NCBI GenBank assembly: GCA_017311315.1
Contig: CM029622.1
Coordinates: 13,053,502 to 13,117,501, forward strand
Length of the DNA stretch: 64,000 nucleotides
DNA from: Dendrocalamus latiflorus
Taxonomy: Eukaryota; Streptophyta; Magnoliopsida; Poales; Poaceae
Reading direction: 5' to 3'
The notes beneath the pieces are model-generated. The model made no database searches and had not been told where the DNA came from. It saw only the letters and a list, made by a program, of their open reading frames with translations. Positions 1 through 12,220 of this stretch are shown in pieces (positions within the stretch are counted from its first letter, which is position 1; each line of letters opens with the position of its first letter). Made by a program: the position numbers and the translations under genes.

Positions 1-480
1 TCACGACCATAGGGTGGCCACAGAATGACTTACGACTATATCATGTTCGTAGAAAGGCTCACGACCATGGAGCAGTCATGGAAAGGCTCACAACCATAGA
101 GTCGTCATAGAGAAAGGACCATGACCATATGGTTAGATCTCTCCATTACAAATGTAAGGGGTATACATAAGGAATAGAATAACGCTATAATACTATTACA
201 TATAACTAATAAATTGAGAGTTATTATATTCTCATCATCTAGCCCCCTAACTTCAAGTGAAAATAACTTACTTGAGAAAAAGGGTCATAGACCAATGAAG
301 ATCAAAAGCAAAGCTTTTACGATTTCATTTGACCAGAAGTAGACTTGGTCAAGAAGGTAATTTCACTTGAGTTGTAAAGACATGTTGGTTTTGAACGGAA
401 AAATTTAAGAATTCCAATCGACTCTCACCAATTTGTAGGGTAACCTTAGGGTTCTTACCTCCTCTTTGGTTTCATTGTTC
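1..480. repeat. Flank of Tat element A with short degenerate repeats
   Basis: No gene is visible. Bases 1-150 hold three to four degenerate copies of a roughly 30-base unit built on CACGACCAT and (G)AAAGGCTCAC. Such tandem repeats are typical of the 3' untranslated zone of Tat-lineage Ty3 elements, which would be the position here because element A runs leftwards. Bases 150-480 are AT-rich and presumably form the leader or promoter of the antisense ORF that starts near 482. The outer LTR of element A must lie off the left edge. Confidence 0.4.
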
Positions 481-481
481 T

Positions 482-3400
482 TTGAGTTTTCCACTGTCAA
501 CCAAGTCATCTCCTTCCTCTCATTTCTTCCAAATCCAAACCAACCACCTAGAGAAAATGGTTGGAGCCTCTTCCACTTGGGTAGTGCCAGAGATGGATGC
601 TGCTAAGATGAAGGCCTTGGTCACTTCTAAAAAGATCCCTCAAAAGAAATTTGTGAATTGGATTGAAGCTACTGGATAGCATTGGCCATCAAGGGAAATC
701 AGGCAAATTCCAGTATTTCAAGCTTATTGTGAGTGTGGCCTCAAAATACCCACTCATCCCTTTCTTACACTCATACTCGAACACTTTGGAGTGGAGTTGG
801 TGAATCTTGTTCCCAATTCCATCATAATGTAAAGCGTGTTCGTGTACCTATGTGAGGCTTATCTGGGGATTCCTCTAGATCTGGAGCTAATTTGATATTA
901 TTATGAAATGAGCAGACAGGCTGGGATTGCCAGGAGCTATGGTCTAAAGCTTCATGATGGCAAGATAAAAGAATACATCCAAATGTTCAACCAGTCGTCA
1001 TGGCCAGGGTGGAAGAAGAAGTGGTTCTACTGGGAAACGACCAATGAAGACAGCCTTTCTTTTGTGGGGATGGCTACAGAGAAGAATTCATCCTAGGATT
1101 CAGTTCCCAAGTACCTCATTCAGATAGCCCCTACATTCAAGCCATAAAAGACTTAAGGGAGGCATGTGGTGCAAGATTTCATCACACTCCACATTAGCCC
1201 CCCAAAGAAATGAGCACATCCTATATGGAGGTACACAGGGGCTAAGGATACGACCAGGGACTACGAGGAAGGTAAATAACAGTCAAACCCTTTTTTGGTT
1301 AATTTTGAGTTTTGATTGTTGATCGCTTTATCTATGTATGCAAATCTTCCTCTAGTGAAGATTGACACTCGAGAAAGCTTCTTTGTGAGAAAACTCCACC
1401 ACTCGATGTAGTGGCTTCTCAAATCTTGGTGGACGTATCCACAAAAGAGAGGGAAGAACGCCTAAAGGAAATCAAAAATCAATTTCATCTTTAGGATCAC
1501 ATAGTCGTAGGAAATGACTAAGTAATATTCTTCTTTCTTGCAGAAAGTAGGCGTGGTAAACCATCAGGACGACCAAGAGATCAAATTGATGGTTATTGGT
1601 AAAAGGGTAGTGGAAGTTAAAGCTCCTCTGATGAAAAGGCATCAGCTAGTGAAGACTACTGACAAGCAAAGCAAATGCTCGAGTGCTGCTCCTCACTCAT
1701 CTGGCCCCATCAAGAAGCTCTTTGCAGACGTGATTGCTGCAGAGGAAAGAGGACTAAGATCAAGGTAACTTACTCTTATGATGACAAAACATTTTTAGTC
1801 AGCGCTTTTCACGGCTTTATTACGCAACTCGAAAAGGAGAACTGGAAAAACTTTGTATCTTTTGTGAAGGATATTGTTGCACCAAAAGAACCTATGGTCG
1901 AAAGGGAAGTTGCTCCTTAGGTGGTCAAAACTAATTTCGATCATCAGGAGGGGCAAGAAGCATAAGGACCAATATCACTTGCTCAGGACTTACAACCAGA
2001 CGTGGTCATAGGAGGCCTCATTCCTCAACGACCAGACATGGTCGTAGAGAAGAAGTCAACGAAATCTTGCTTAGGGAAGGTTTCTTCTGGATTCAAGATC
2101 AAAACTAAGAAAACAAGGTATGTAATCGAAAGTGTAAGAACAACATTTCTTTTGTCTTCTATAATGCTGATGTGCTTCTCCTTATGATTTTAGCTTGGTT
2201 TCTCCATCTTCTGAGGATGCTTCTATCGAGATGCCCCCTGCCATTCTTCCTGTTGTCATAGAGACGGCAAAGAAAGTAGTCAAAGAATCAACTCCATACC
2301 AATGGTGGAAGCAGCCATTGAGACCGAAGTGACTATGACCATTGAAGGGGTCGTAGAAGCAGAAGTGAAAGTGGTAGGAGACAGGGTAGAAGCATCTGGC
2401 TAAGAAGTCAGAGATACCTTCAACCATCATGCCAGGAAGGAAATCACCAAGGATGTTCCTCCCAATCTCCAAGGAGGAGCGACTGACACTGCCAACACTA
2501 AAGAAGAAGAAGAAGAGTACCTCAATTTCTTCTCTAAGTTTTTTGGCCCTACTTATGTAGTGGGATCTTCTTTGTATCGATCTCGTAACCGAGTTACTCA
2601 CCCTAAGGATATTCTCAATAGAGGGTGTGTCTTTGATGACAAGTGCCTTGAAAAGGTGTGGTGGAATAAGATTGAAAAACTCGACAAACTCAAATATCCC
2701 CAGTGGGTATTCACCAAGTTTGCTCAAATGAGCATTATGTAAGAATCTTATACTCAGCCATTCTTATAATTGGTTTTTTTGACTTCTCCCTATCCTTATT
2801 TATTCAAAGAGCTTTGGAAAATATTGTTACTTTGGGTGAATACCAAAAACAAATTATGCTATTACGACAGCAAAAAGCTGAACTTTTTGAGAAGGCAAAA
2901 GAACGGTAAGTCAGTGTCACATGCAGTCTCCTATGTTTTGACTACCTGTCCAGTTCTTCATGTTTATTTTTAACCTTTGCAGGTCGAAGAGTGATGAAAA
3001 GTCCTTGGTTGACACACTCGACAACGTGATTGTCGAGACGCAGAAGCTAAGGAAAGAAAATGAAGACTTATTAAAAAGTCTTCGAAAGGCAAATGCTACA
3101 ACTACAAGTTGCAAAATAAAATAAATGATAAGTTTTGAACTTGAGATTGTTCATATGAATGACTTTCTTTTCTTTCTTTAACTCTTTCCTTTTGATAGAT
3201 AAAGAGGTCGAAATAGGTAAGCTCCGCATTAAGGTCGAACAAAAGGCCTTAGTGATTAGCGAGCTTTCCTATCTCAGCAAAGAAAAAGACCAAAAGATCA
3301 AGTCATGGGAAGTGCAGTGTAAAAATGATGCTACCTCTCACGACCATGAAGTCAAGAAGCTTGAGTCTCGGCTAGCAGGTAAGGAAATCTTTACCTCTCA

Positions 3401-3730
3401 CGACCATGAAGTCGATGAAGATCAATCTTCAAGACAACATCTCTCTTTTGAACAATTTACTCGGTGGGCTTGGTGCTAAGGAGGTCACCCTCTTGAAGAC
3501 ACCACGACTGCCCAAATGAATACAATTGAACAACAAGTAGAAGTCTTAGAGAAGCTAATAACTACTCTGAAGACCAACCAAGCTGAATCACTAAGAGATA
3601 TGGTTAAATGTACAGTAAGCTTTTCCTTGGCAAAACTTAAAGCACATGACCAAAGCTTCAATCTTTGACCAATCGAGGATGACTTCAACTGCTCTAGAGC
3701 AAAAGCAACTCACCTAATGAAGAGGTGGAG
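482..3730 (+). pseudogene. Antisense ORF (aORF) of element A, Transposase_28-like
   Basis: One reading frame runs 482-1096 with internal stops (677-679 and two more before 908). It shows the Transposase_28 ('putative gypsy type transposon') pattern: ...FGVELVNLVPNSI, CEAYLGIP, then the YIQMFNQSSW-GWKKKWFYW block at 960-1040. Downstream come short open pieces separated by GT-AG introns. The clearest intron is 2906-2982 (77 bp), between AAAGAACG and GTCGAAGAG and phase-compatible; others are suggested near 1270-1540 and 2114-2190. The distal exons (about 2830-3480) are charged and heptad-like, a probable coiled coil. It lies convergent to the element's pol. The function of this protein family is unknown; despite the Pfam name, no catalytic transposase signature is evident. 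Stops make it a pseudogene. Confidence 0.75.
3331..3413 (+). repeat. 21-bp direct repeat inside the aORF coiled-coil exon
   Basis: The segment ACCTCTCACGACCATGAAGTC occurs twice, exactly 60 bases apart, near 3333 and 3393. The spacing keeps reading frame. The second copy follows a CAG-GTAAGG sequence that could serve as a splice donor, so the repeat may reflect a small in-frame duplication across an exon edge. Confidence 0.6.
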
Positions 3731-4400
3731 CCAGTTAGCCAGAAGGTTGCGGAGGAGATGTAGATTGGATCTCCTTCATCAGAGCCGGTTTAATGAAATT
3801 TTTAATCTTCCTTTTCCTACAAATTATTTTGTTCAGTAGTTAGTAACTCGTAAGACAATAAAGAAAAGAAAGAAGCTAAAATTTAGACTAAGAATTGAAG
3901 TTATATTCATAACTTTGTCCTAACCCCTGGCTATTTACTTAGTTTATATGAATAAACTAAGCAAATAGTGTAAGATAGGGTTGGTGGAAAATAGAGCAAT
4001 TTAAACAGCTATTGTTGTCGGTTTCGATTGTCATGTTCTGGTGGCAAAAGTCAAGAATCAGTCGACACTAGGAAGTTCCTTCTAGTGGGCAGGACCACAT
4101 GCAAAAAGGTTAATCAAATCGAGAGCGTAAACGAGAACAAGATAAACACTCAGTGATCCAAATTAATTTTATTCAACATTTCTCAGTGAACATAATTGTT
4201 TTATGTTGATATCATGAGTTGGAGACAATAAGACGCTATGAAGTTCCTTCTAGTGGGCAGGACCACGTGCAAAAAGGAAAGACTTTGACTAGGGATGTGT
4301 CCTTCTTTGATCAATTTGAACGAATTGAGTTTACCAAAAAGTGGTTGAACAAACATAAAGAAGCCCTACTCAATGTATGACAATAAAGATTAAAATAACT
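3731..4400. other. Convergent spacer between aORF and pol of element A
   Basis: There is no coding signal. The spacer contains a strong hairpin (3931-3968) and a pair of near-identical 38-base direct repeats (4072-4109 and 4240-4277), 168 bases apart. Each repeat ends in ACCAC(A/G)TGCAAAAAGG, and the second contains a perfect CACGTG. Both convergent transcripts should end in this interval. Confidence 0.5.
3931..3968. terminator. 16-bp-stem hairpin in the convergent spacer
   Basis: The left arm is CTATTTACTTAGTTTA, the loop TATGAA, and the right arm TAAACTAAGCAAATAG: 16 base pairs with one mismatch. The position between two convergent genes suggests an RNA end-forming or processing structure, but that role is only inferred. 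Confidence 0.4.
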
Positions 4401-5470
4401 TAAAACTTTTATTAAGAGAGTAATGGGTTACACATAGAATTTGTGTAGCTAGTCGATATTCCAAGAGTTTGAAAGGATTCGACCATCTTATAAGGAAAGT
4501 CATACCAAACTTGGTCATGCAACTTTGACCACCGTGTAAGACCTTCCCACTTGGGGGGAAGTTTGTTCTGATTAAGCTGGGATTGAATTTTCTTCAACAC
4601 CAAGTCACCTATAGTAAAGCTGCGAGGTTAGACCTTATGATCATAATATTTACGCAGGGCTTGTTGGTAGACCACTAAATAGATTAAGTTTTAATTCCTC
4701 TTCTCTTTGATTAGATTAATGCCATCTGCTCAAAGTTTCTCTTGGTTGGAGTAGTTAAAATTTTATCGACCGAATCTTTAATTCTAGAGGAAACATAGTT
4801 TCAGTCCCAAAAACTAGAAAAAAATGGTGTTTCACCTGTTGCCTGACTAGGAGTCGTGCAAACTGCACATAATACCGAGGGTAATTCTTGTACCTAATCC
4901 CCCGAATGCTTTACAAGCTAGTCAAAGACCCGAGATTTAATCCCTTGCATTATTATGCCATTCGCTCTTTCAACTACTCCATTGCTTTGGGGATGGACGA
5001 TAAAGGCATAACACAACTTGGTATCTAATTCTTCGCAAAATTCTTAAAACTTTGCACCCAAGAATTGTTTACCATTATCTATAATTTTCTGACTTGGCAC
5101 TCCAAATCGAGTAATTATGCTTCGCATCATAAACCTTTTAGCGGCTTCCATTGTTATCCCAATTACAGGTTTGGCTTCAATACATTTTGTGAACATGTCA
5201 ATAGCCACAAAAAAGAATTCGAAGCCCCCTAGTGCTTTTAGAAATGAACCTAGGATATCAAGACTGTAAGTCGCAAAAGGCCAAGAAAGAAGTATAGTCT
5301 GTAAAGCTTGAGCCAAATGGTGTATTTGCCTGCTATAAAACTGGCATGGTACATATTTTTTAACCAACTCTTTAGTGTCATGGAGAGCTGTTGGCCAGTA
5401 AAAACCTTGTCATTAGACTTTTTCGACCAGTGTTCTGTAAGAAATATATGCTTCATAGATGCCCCCATGT
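4400..5470 (-). pseudogene. Integrase of element A (broken)
   Basis: The open piece at 5367-5044 matches an integrase (rve) core: ATYSLDILG (first acidic residue), AIDMFTKCIEAKPV, then RFGVPSQKIIDNGKQF (second acidic region). The piece at 4603-4412 looks like the integrase C-terminal part, beginning with the DLVLKK-type strand and a KWEG-Y segment that normally precedes the GAYRL end of Ty3 polyproteins. The stretch between them has lost frame. The enzyme would have inserted the element cDNA. It is non-functional here. Confidence 0.75.
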
Positions 5471-6406
5471 ATGCCTTGAAGGAGAAGTAATCCTTCTTTC
5501 TGCGATATGCATCGCATGAGAAACCCTTGAGAACTTCATTTATAGAGTACTCCTTCGACCAAAGTATACATTTTAGCCTTGCAGGATAAATGATCTACCT
5601 CGAGATCATCATTAGGTACTGTACCCTTCTAAAGATACTCATAGATGGGTCTCATCCAAGTATCCTCATATTCTAGAGAGGCTATCTCATTAGAAGGTGT
5701 TTCTGGTGTTTCGACCAGAGAAGACTTCTAGAGTTGTCCCAAGAAGACTCCTTTTGGTACTTGAGATTGGGAAGAAGCCATTGGAGCTAACTGGTCAGCA
5801 AGAAAATTATCCTTTTGAGAGATATATTGTATCTCAAAACCGAAAAATGCTTTTCAAGCTTTCGGACTTCTGATAAGTACTGAGACATGGTCGAATTAGA
5901 GCACTGGTACTCTTTTTCAACCTAATTCACAACCAGTTGAGAGTCTCCTCTCATGAGTAGTTGTCGAATCCCGAGTGCTTTTGCTGCTCGTATGCCAGCC
6001 AACAAACCTTAGTATTCAGCCACGTTATTAGTGGCAAGAAAGTTTAATTGAATGGCATACTTTAAGGTCTTTTCTGAAGGAGATTCCAGGACCATCCCAA
6101 CCCCTGAGCCACTAAGTGTAAGTGACCCATCAAAGTATATCATTCACTTGTCATGGGAATTGTACTAGGGATCCTGAACAGGTTCAAGATTCGTCCATCC
6201 GATGATAAAGTCTACCAAGATCTAGTATTTATGGCCATTCGAGACACAAAATGGTGGTCGAACTCTCCAAGCTTGACTGACCATTTTGGCATGTGTCCCA
6301 CTGCTTTCCTATTCTGGAGGACCTCTCCTAAGAAAAACTCAAATGGCACAATAATTTTGTGCACCTAAAAATAATATCTCAGCTTCCTCCAAAGCATGAG
6401 GAGGGC
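5471..6406 (-). pseudogene. Archaeal-type RNase H (aRNH) and linker of element A
   Basis: On the minus strand around 6060-5930 the decayed frame reads ...NNVAEY-GLLAGIRAAKALGIRQLLMRGDSQLVVN. This is the conserved core (AEYEALL...LGI...GDSQLV) of the second, archaeal-type RNase H that Tat-lineage elements acquired downstream of their ordinary RNase H. One in-frame stop follows AEY. The rest, down to the integrase, holds only fragmentary similarity. Confidence 0.65.
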
Positions 6407-6960
6407 TTATAAAAGTTTTTGTACATGAGGGTAGTGCTCCTTAGGCCCATGTAAAACATTTCTTATGTAGTAAATAGGTCGTTGGACGCATTTGCGTTCT
6501 AGGACTAGTACTGCGCTCACTGCCTGTGGCATGATAACTAGATATATTAAGAGCGTCCCTTCTGATTTTGGAGAAACCAAAATAGGAGCATTCATAAGAT
6601 ACCTCTTGATATCCTCGAATGCATCGTTGGCCTCCTTTGACCACTCGAAACCCTCATGTTTTCTTAAAAGTTTAAAGAAAAGGAGTCATTTTTCTCCCAG
6701 TCATGCGATGAAACGACTTAAAACTATCATGCATCCTGTGAGCTTCTAGACTTCTTTCTTAGAGGTTGGAGGGCTTATTTGCTCAATGGCCTTTATGTTT
6801 TAGGATTTGCTTTGATACCTCTTGCAGAACAAGGAATTCGAGCAATTTTCTAAAGAAACTCCAAACACACACTTCTCAGGATTGAGTTTCAAATGGTGTT
6901 TTCTGAGATTATCGTCAAATGTTTCTTACAGGTCGAAAATATGATCAAGTCGTTTGATGC
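6407..6960 (-). pseudogene. RNase H domain of element A (broken)
   Basis: The minus-strand piece at 6595-6407 contains LVSPKSEGTLLIYLVIMPQAVSAVLVLERKCVQRPIYYI, followed by VLHGPKEHYPHVQKL. This corresponds to the start of the Ty3 RNase H region (LY-A-S--AVSAVLV-E------PVYYVS--L-GAE--Y---EK). The same segment recurs at 15,206-15,390 in element B. The frame is interrupted before and after. Confidence 0.7.
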
Positions 6961-7480
6961 TTTTTACGACTAGATCATCAACATAGGCTTCTAAGTTTCA
7001 GCCTAGTTGAGATGAAAAAGTCAATTGCATCAAACATTGAAAAGTAGAACTAGCATTTTTTAGACCAAATGGTATTTTGACATAGCAAAATATCCCAAAT
7101 AGTGTAGTAAATGTGGTCTTCTCTTTATCTTCTAAACACAAACTAATATGATGATAACTAAAGTATGCATCCAAAAAACTTAATATTTCACAAGCAGCAA
7201 TAGAATCAACCAATTGATTCATACGAGGAAGAGGGAAATCATCATTTGGACAAGCTTTATTAAGATCAATATAGTCTATGCATATATGCCACTTACCATT
7301 AGACTTTTTAACCCTTACAGGGTTAGCCAACCACTCTGAGTGGTTGACTTTTCTTATAAAGCCTGCTTGCAGTAGTTTGTCCAATTCTAACCAAATGGCC
7401 TCCTGTCGATCAAGTGCAAATATTTGTAACTTTCATTTTACGGGTTTCTTATTAGGCCGTAAAGCTAGCCTGTGCTCGAT
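6961..7480 (-). pseudogene. Reverse transcriptase of element A (broken)
   Basis: The minus-strand frame 7384-6998 encodes RT motifs in order: AGFIRKVNHSEWLANPVRVKK, then WHICIDYIDLNKACPNDDFPLP, FLDAYFSYHHI (first catalytic Asp) and IPFGLKNASSTFQ. The catalytic YVDD is present just downstream at 6974-6985 in another frame, giving AYVDDLVVKS. Family knowledge makes this the polymerase of a Ty3-type polyprotein. Stops and frameshifts between the motifs show it is dead. Confidence 0.85.
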
Positions 7481-8260
7481 CACCTCCCTTGGGACTCTGG
7501 GCATGTTGAATGGTCACCACACGAAGACATCTGCATTAGCCCAGAGGAAGTAACCCTGATACGAGCGATCTTCAAAGGCTTCTTTGGATCCAGCGGAACT
7601 TCTTTGACTTGTTCATTTGGCTTTGGTGCAGCTTTAGGTTTCGACTGCTTGGTCAAAGGCTGTGCCTTACATGCTTCTCGAGTTGGTAACTGGCTTACCA
7701 TCCTGATGATTGCGGTCACATGTAAACACAATCTTTTTGTCACAACGAACTATGATTACTCCTTAGGACCTAGCATCTTAAGACATTCATACCCATAATG
7801 AGCAACAATTAAGAATCGTCCCAAAGCTAGTCGTTCGAGTATAGCATTATATGCCATATTGAAATTGACCACATCAAAAGAGATTTTTCTATCCTCAAAT
7901 TGCCTAGAGAACCAAACGTTACAGTAAGAGAAATTTGGCCAATTGGATTGGCCAAAGATCTCAATATGCTCCCATGGAATAAATATCATACATGTTTTAT
8001 TCTGGTACCAGGAACTTGCATCTCGACCAAGTCACTCATAAATAAAATATTTAACAAACTACCACCATCAATCAACACTTGATTTACTTGACAGTTATTG
8101 ATGGTGGGCTCGACCACAATCGAAAATCGACCTGGTCGAGTTGATGGGATCGGACAGTCACTTTTCTCAAAGGAAATGGTAACTTCCAACCACTTCAGAA
8201 AATTATTGACAACAGGTTAGTCAATGGAGTTTACCTCACATTCGACAGCCTTAAACTGTC
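7481..8260 (-). pseudogene. Aspartic protease region of element A (broken)
   Basis: The minus-strand frame 8189-7986 has the retropepsin active-site strand VLIDGGSLLNILF. The frame 7989-7756 has the downstream FDVV-F-MAYNAILERLALGRF block, which corresponds to the conserved YNAILGRP region after the protease. Between them the reading frame shifts. The same two blocks occur in element C at 31,306-31,600, which supports common descent. Confidence 0.75.
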
Positions 8261-10050
8261 ATTTTGACACGTATGCCGAAGATCCTCCATAGATGTGCTC
8301 GATGGTGTGCTTCAGATCTTGGAATGGCGTGTGCTCGTCATTGTGCGACTACTTCCGACCACTTGTTTGTGCTAACTCCTCGAGTGTTGGAACTAGTCCA
8401 TTGCCAAAGTAGTAGTCTTTCAGCTTTCATTGGAAAACTCGGTAGTTGCGAAGGTCGTGTCCTTCCTTTTTATGGAGAGGACACCACCTAGGCTTGTTAT
8501 CCTTCTATGTACGAAATTTGCCCTTGCCCTGATTATAGTACTGTTTAAAACTTCATGACTCCTTATTGCTTACAGCCAAAACCTCCTTGGAACTGTTGGC
8601 TTGAGGCTTTTGGCCCTTTGTCTTGTCCTTGGATTTCTGGGCCTTCTTCTCCTTCTTTTTCTACCTTTGCCTTCCTCTTTAGGACTTTTATTGGTTTAAT
8701 CGATGGTTTTGCTCCATTTGACTACTTTAGAAGTCATGGCATATCAATCAGCCATCTCAAAGAGTTCAGCAACAATAGTTGGAGTGTTCAAAGTGATATC
8801 CTCTATGAACCTTATATTGTGGACTCCCTACTTAAATGCTATGATAACAAAATCATCAGAAACCTCAGGTATGGAATTACAAAACTTGACTAAAACTTCT
8901 GATGAATTGACGTAAGGTCTCGTGGCTATTTTGTCTCATCTTGTGCAGGTTGTCCTCCTTCCCAAGGTGATTGTAGGTACCATGAAAATTGGCTAGTAGA
9001 AGGTCACAAAGGTGTTGCCATAAATGAATCGACTCTAGTGGTTGATTTAACAACCACAATAAAGCAGATCTCTTGAGCATAGTCGGAAGGTAATTCATCA
9101 TAACATGCTCTCCTCCTGTTACTGCTCGAATGGCGTTTGTGTAAATTTGAAGGAATTCAATGGGATTTTGAGATCCATTGAACTTCTCCATGTTTACTGG
9201 TCGAAACTGTGGTGACCAGTGAACTGCTCAGAAATCACGTGTAAATGCCCAACATCTAGTAACAAGATCATGACATCTCCTTTGTAGAAAATGATGGTTG
9301 GCATCTACAAGCAATCGTACTTGACGATGCCCGGTAGTTGATGGACCTGACCTATGATAAGTCTCAGCCCTACGAGGGTAATACTCCTTGTATTCCATCT
9401 TCTATTGCAAATTTCTTGCTCAAAGTGGTGAATGATCAACTCCTCTAAAAGTTTACCAATCTTGGGATGTTTGAAGAGCTCTTCTCCAACTGGAGTTAGG
9501 GAATGATGTGATCTATCGTCGTGTCAATTTCCATGAGGTGAGTTATTCTAATGACTAGTATTTGTCATAGTCGTACCTATTTGACTCCCAGAATTGTGTC
9601 GATGAGATTGCTCGAGTCTAGCCAGCATGCTCTAGAGTCTTCGATGTGATCCCCTCGGTAAAATGGCCGTAACCTGGTGCTCATCCAAGTTCTTGAGTTG
9701 GATTTTCGAGAAAGTCATTTGTACGCTAAAGCTCTTAAGCCTCCTCAGATTGGTATAGGATGCACCTAGGCAAATTCCTCTGTGTTGCCAGCCTTCTCCT
9801 CCGAATGGTCTCAGGATCTTTTACATCTGAGGCTGCTTGATTCCGCCTTAATGGAGGCCTACGATTATTTTGATGATTTCTCCCATGCTCATCAGAATAT
9901 TAACCTCGTCCATTATCGGAGGTCTCCTCGCCATCACCATGAAGGGTTGTGGTGTGTCACTGAGAGCATCCTCAGTCCTTCTTCTGGGAGAGTGAGCAAT
10001 ATCTGGAGGGAGAACAAAGACCTCCTGGATATGATCTCCACTTGAGTCTA
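8261..10050 (-). pseudogene. Gag of element A (broken)
   Basis: The minus-strand piece 9191-8877 encodes a Retrotrans_gag core: NPIEFLQIYTNAI, YLPTMLKRSALLWLLNQP, W--LCDLLLANFHGTY, then LHKMRQNSHETLRQFIRSF. This is a standard capsid pattern, also present in element C. Upstream (9192-10,045) the minus strand has long broken frames, including a Pro/Arg-rich stretch, as expected for the N-terminal part of gag. The 8,261-8,870 stretch should hold the nucleocapsid part, but no clean zinc knuckle was seen. Confidence 0.7.
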
Positions 10051-10858
10051 ATGCCTCCTAGCTTAAGGAGTAGTCAAACGATAGTGCCTCGCGATCTGGA
10101 GTAAGCCCCTCTAGGAAGGGGAACTCTGGGTTATAACCGTCTCTAATCAGAGTTGAACCCTACGAAAGTATGGACAAACGCACAGGGAGCCTACCCACAA
10201 TCTCTGCAGGGACAACCGAGAGGTGACGACCACCAGATGTCGATAGAGCCCTGGAATGACAGATTCCAGGACTTACCAGATCTTTCTTAGTTCAGTCCTG
10301 TTTATGGTCGGATTGACCCTTGCCCATTAGGGAACCTAGTTCCTCTGTTGAGTGTGATGTTCATGAATGTTCTTGTTACTATCTATTATATTTGCTGAGT
10401 CGTTGGACTCACTCTTGTTGTTGTTGTTTTTTTAGGTACCGTTATAAGGTCGGCATGCATGGGGAAAAAGAAGGATTAGTCTTGTTGCACTTGCACGTTC
10501 CACCCATAATGGAAATAAAGGAAGAAAAATTAAATATAAGACGCAAGGACTATTTAAGTACCATTTGATTATTACCCTTGGATTTTAATTATAATAAGAG
10601 TTTAGAATATTTATGATGCTCATGGTCTTTCTCTAGGTATTATATCCATGAATGGTTTAGTAATCTTTAATCTATTTGCTTAGCATTGAACTTATTACTT
10701 GAGGATTGTCTATTATAATCGATACTGCTTGTGAAATCTCTGATTTAGAAAGATAAACAAAGGAGGCTCTGTCGAAATTTTGTATAACGCCATTAGTTAA
10801 CATTGCATTACTTCTAGTTGGGTAGTATTCCAGGTCATTGTTTGGCTGGGGTGTTACA
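10051..10858 (+). mobile_element. 3' part of a Del/Tekay-type Ty3 LTR
   Basis: The stretch ends in GGGGTGTTACA (10,848-10,858), the characteristic 3' end of Del/Tekay-type LTRs. Upstream, near 10,395-10,415, it has the TTGCTGAGTCG-TGGACTCAC segment found in the distal part of these LTRs; the LTR ending near 48,990 carries its counterpart at 48,583. The 5' limit is unclear: 10,050-10,310 could be LTR or leader of element A. No coding sequence is visible. Confidence 0.55.
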
Positions 10859-10880
10859 CCTACAAATCTCTCGAGAGTGT

Positions 10881-12179
10881 TCATAAGGTACTGACACTCC
10901 CGAAAGAGAGAGGTGCAAGAAGAGCAGGGGGAGAGGAGACAGCAGCAGGTAAGGGAGTAGAGGAGGAACCAGTAGCAGAAGAGTGAATGGCTTGTGCACG
11001 CACAGCCGACTCGGAATAGAGCTCGCTGTCGCTGATCTCGCCCTCAAGGGCCATGAAGCACATGCCGGAGAAGTCGTCACCGCCCTTGGGTTCTTGCTCG
11101 TCCGTCCCATCGTCGTCGCTCCACCCCTCCACCTCGCTGAGGTCGAGGTCGTCGAAGACGGTGAGGACGCGGTGGAAGAGCTTCTTGGTATTGCCAAGGT
11201 CGCAGAACTTCTTCTTGCCTTGGGCATGAGCTGGGGGCTTCTTGTTGCGGTTCTTGTCGATGTAGTCGTTCTTGCTCACACCGTCGTAGTCGCCCTTGCC
11301 TTTCCCCAGCTTGGGGCAATTCGCCCGAATGTGGTTGGGGCCACCACACTCGAAGCAGATCACGGGTCCTCCTCTCTTTCTGTCCCTCCTTCTCTTGTAA
11401 GTATGAGAAAATTTTCTAGCTAGGAGGGCTAACTGGTCATCTGCAAGCTGCTCTAACAGATCATCAGTTATGTCACAGAGAGCAGCAAGAGAGAAACCAC
11501 AAAGCGAATCCGAAGAAGGTCCAGAAGCCAGACTGGGATCAGTGACCAAGGCCATCGACTGCGACTTCGACCTACGAGAGACTATGTCAATCTCGTGAGT
11601 CTTGAGGCGTGAGTACAACGCATCAAGAGTCAGGGTCGAAAGATCGGTGGTGTCATTGATGGTAGTCACCTTCATCTCCCAAACACGCAAGTCGAGAGCC
11701 ACGAGCATCTGTCGAGCATTGTCCGAGTCAGGGTATGTGAGACCGACCACTCGGAGGTTGCTCAAAATCTTGTGGAATCGCGCAAAGCACTCATCGAGGG
11801 ACTCACCAGTGAGCATTTCAAACTTGTTGTAATCTCGCTTGAACTGGTCCTGTCGAACTGTCTTGATCTGGGTGGTGCCCTCATGGTATGCATCGAGGGT
11901 CACCCAGATGTCGAAAGCTGACGTCAGATGAGAGATGCGATCGAACTCACTTCGGCTCAAACCCTGAATTATGATGTTCCTTGCCTTCGCATTCGCCTCA
12001 ACATCGGGCATGTTCGCCACATTGATGTTCTCATCGGCAGGAACAACATACCGGGTCTTGACCTTCCGCCAGATGGCGTAGCCCTAAGCCTGGATGTAGG
12101 TCTCCATCCGACTCTTCCCGAAGGGATAGTCGATCCCATCAAAGATTGGGGGCTTGGTCGAGTACTTGTCTGTCGCCAT
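10881..12179 (-). pseudogene. Ty1/copia Gag polyprotein fragment
   Basis: The copia start ATG is at 12,179, shortly after the PBS, but a stop (minus-strand TAG near 12,085) interrupts the frame. The remaining open frame 12,020-10,881 gives 379 residues. It carries the UBN2/Copia-gag region (AKARNIIIQGLSRSEFDRI, then DIWVTLDAYHEGT, FKRDYNKFEMLTGESLDECFARF) and a perfect CCHC knuckle (CFECGGPNHIRANC), followed by an acidic tail. Gag forms the virus-like particle and binds the genomic RNA. The element is cut off right after gag (junction about 10,860-10,880), so protease, integrase and RT are missing. Confidence 0.88.
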
Positions 12180-12220
12180 GGCTCTAGAGACCGGTTAAGA
12201 TCTATGAGGAAGAGCTAACC

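Larger units (their letters stand above)
1..10050 (-). mobile_element. Tat-lineage Ty3/gypsy element A (decayed, leftward)
   Basis: On the minus strand the order is gag, protease, RT, RNase H, a second archaeal-type RNase H and integrase. A convergent plus-strand ORF with a Transposase_28-like domain follows. This order, the doubled RNase H and the antisense ORF are hallmarks of the Tat lineage of plant Ty3 elements (the group of Grande, Retand, Ogre and RIRE2). Every coding part carries stops and frameshifts, so the copy is old. No LTR pair was recognised: the 3' LTR would lie left of the window, and the 5' side runs into other LTR debris at about 10,100-10,860. Confidence 0.8.

Noticed and set aside
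10983..11423. 146-codon plus-strand ORF
   Set aside because: Antisense shadow of the copia Gag, whose frame on the minus strand has a clear CCHC knuckle.
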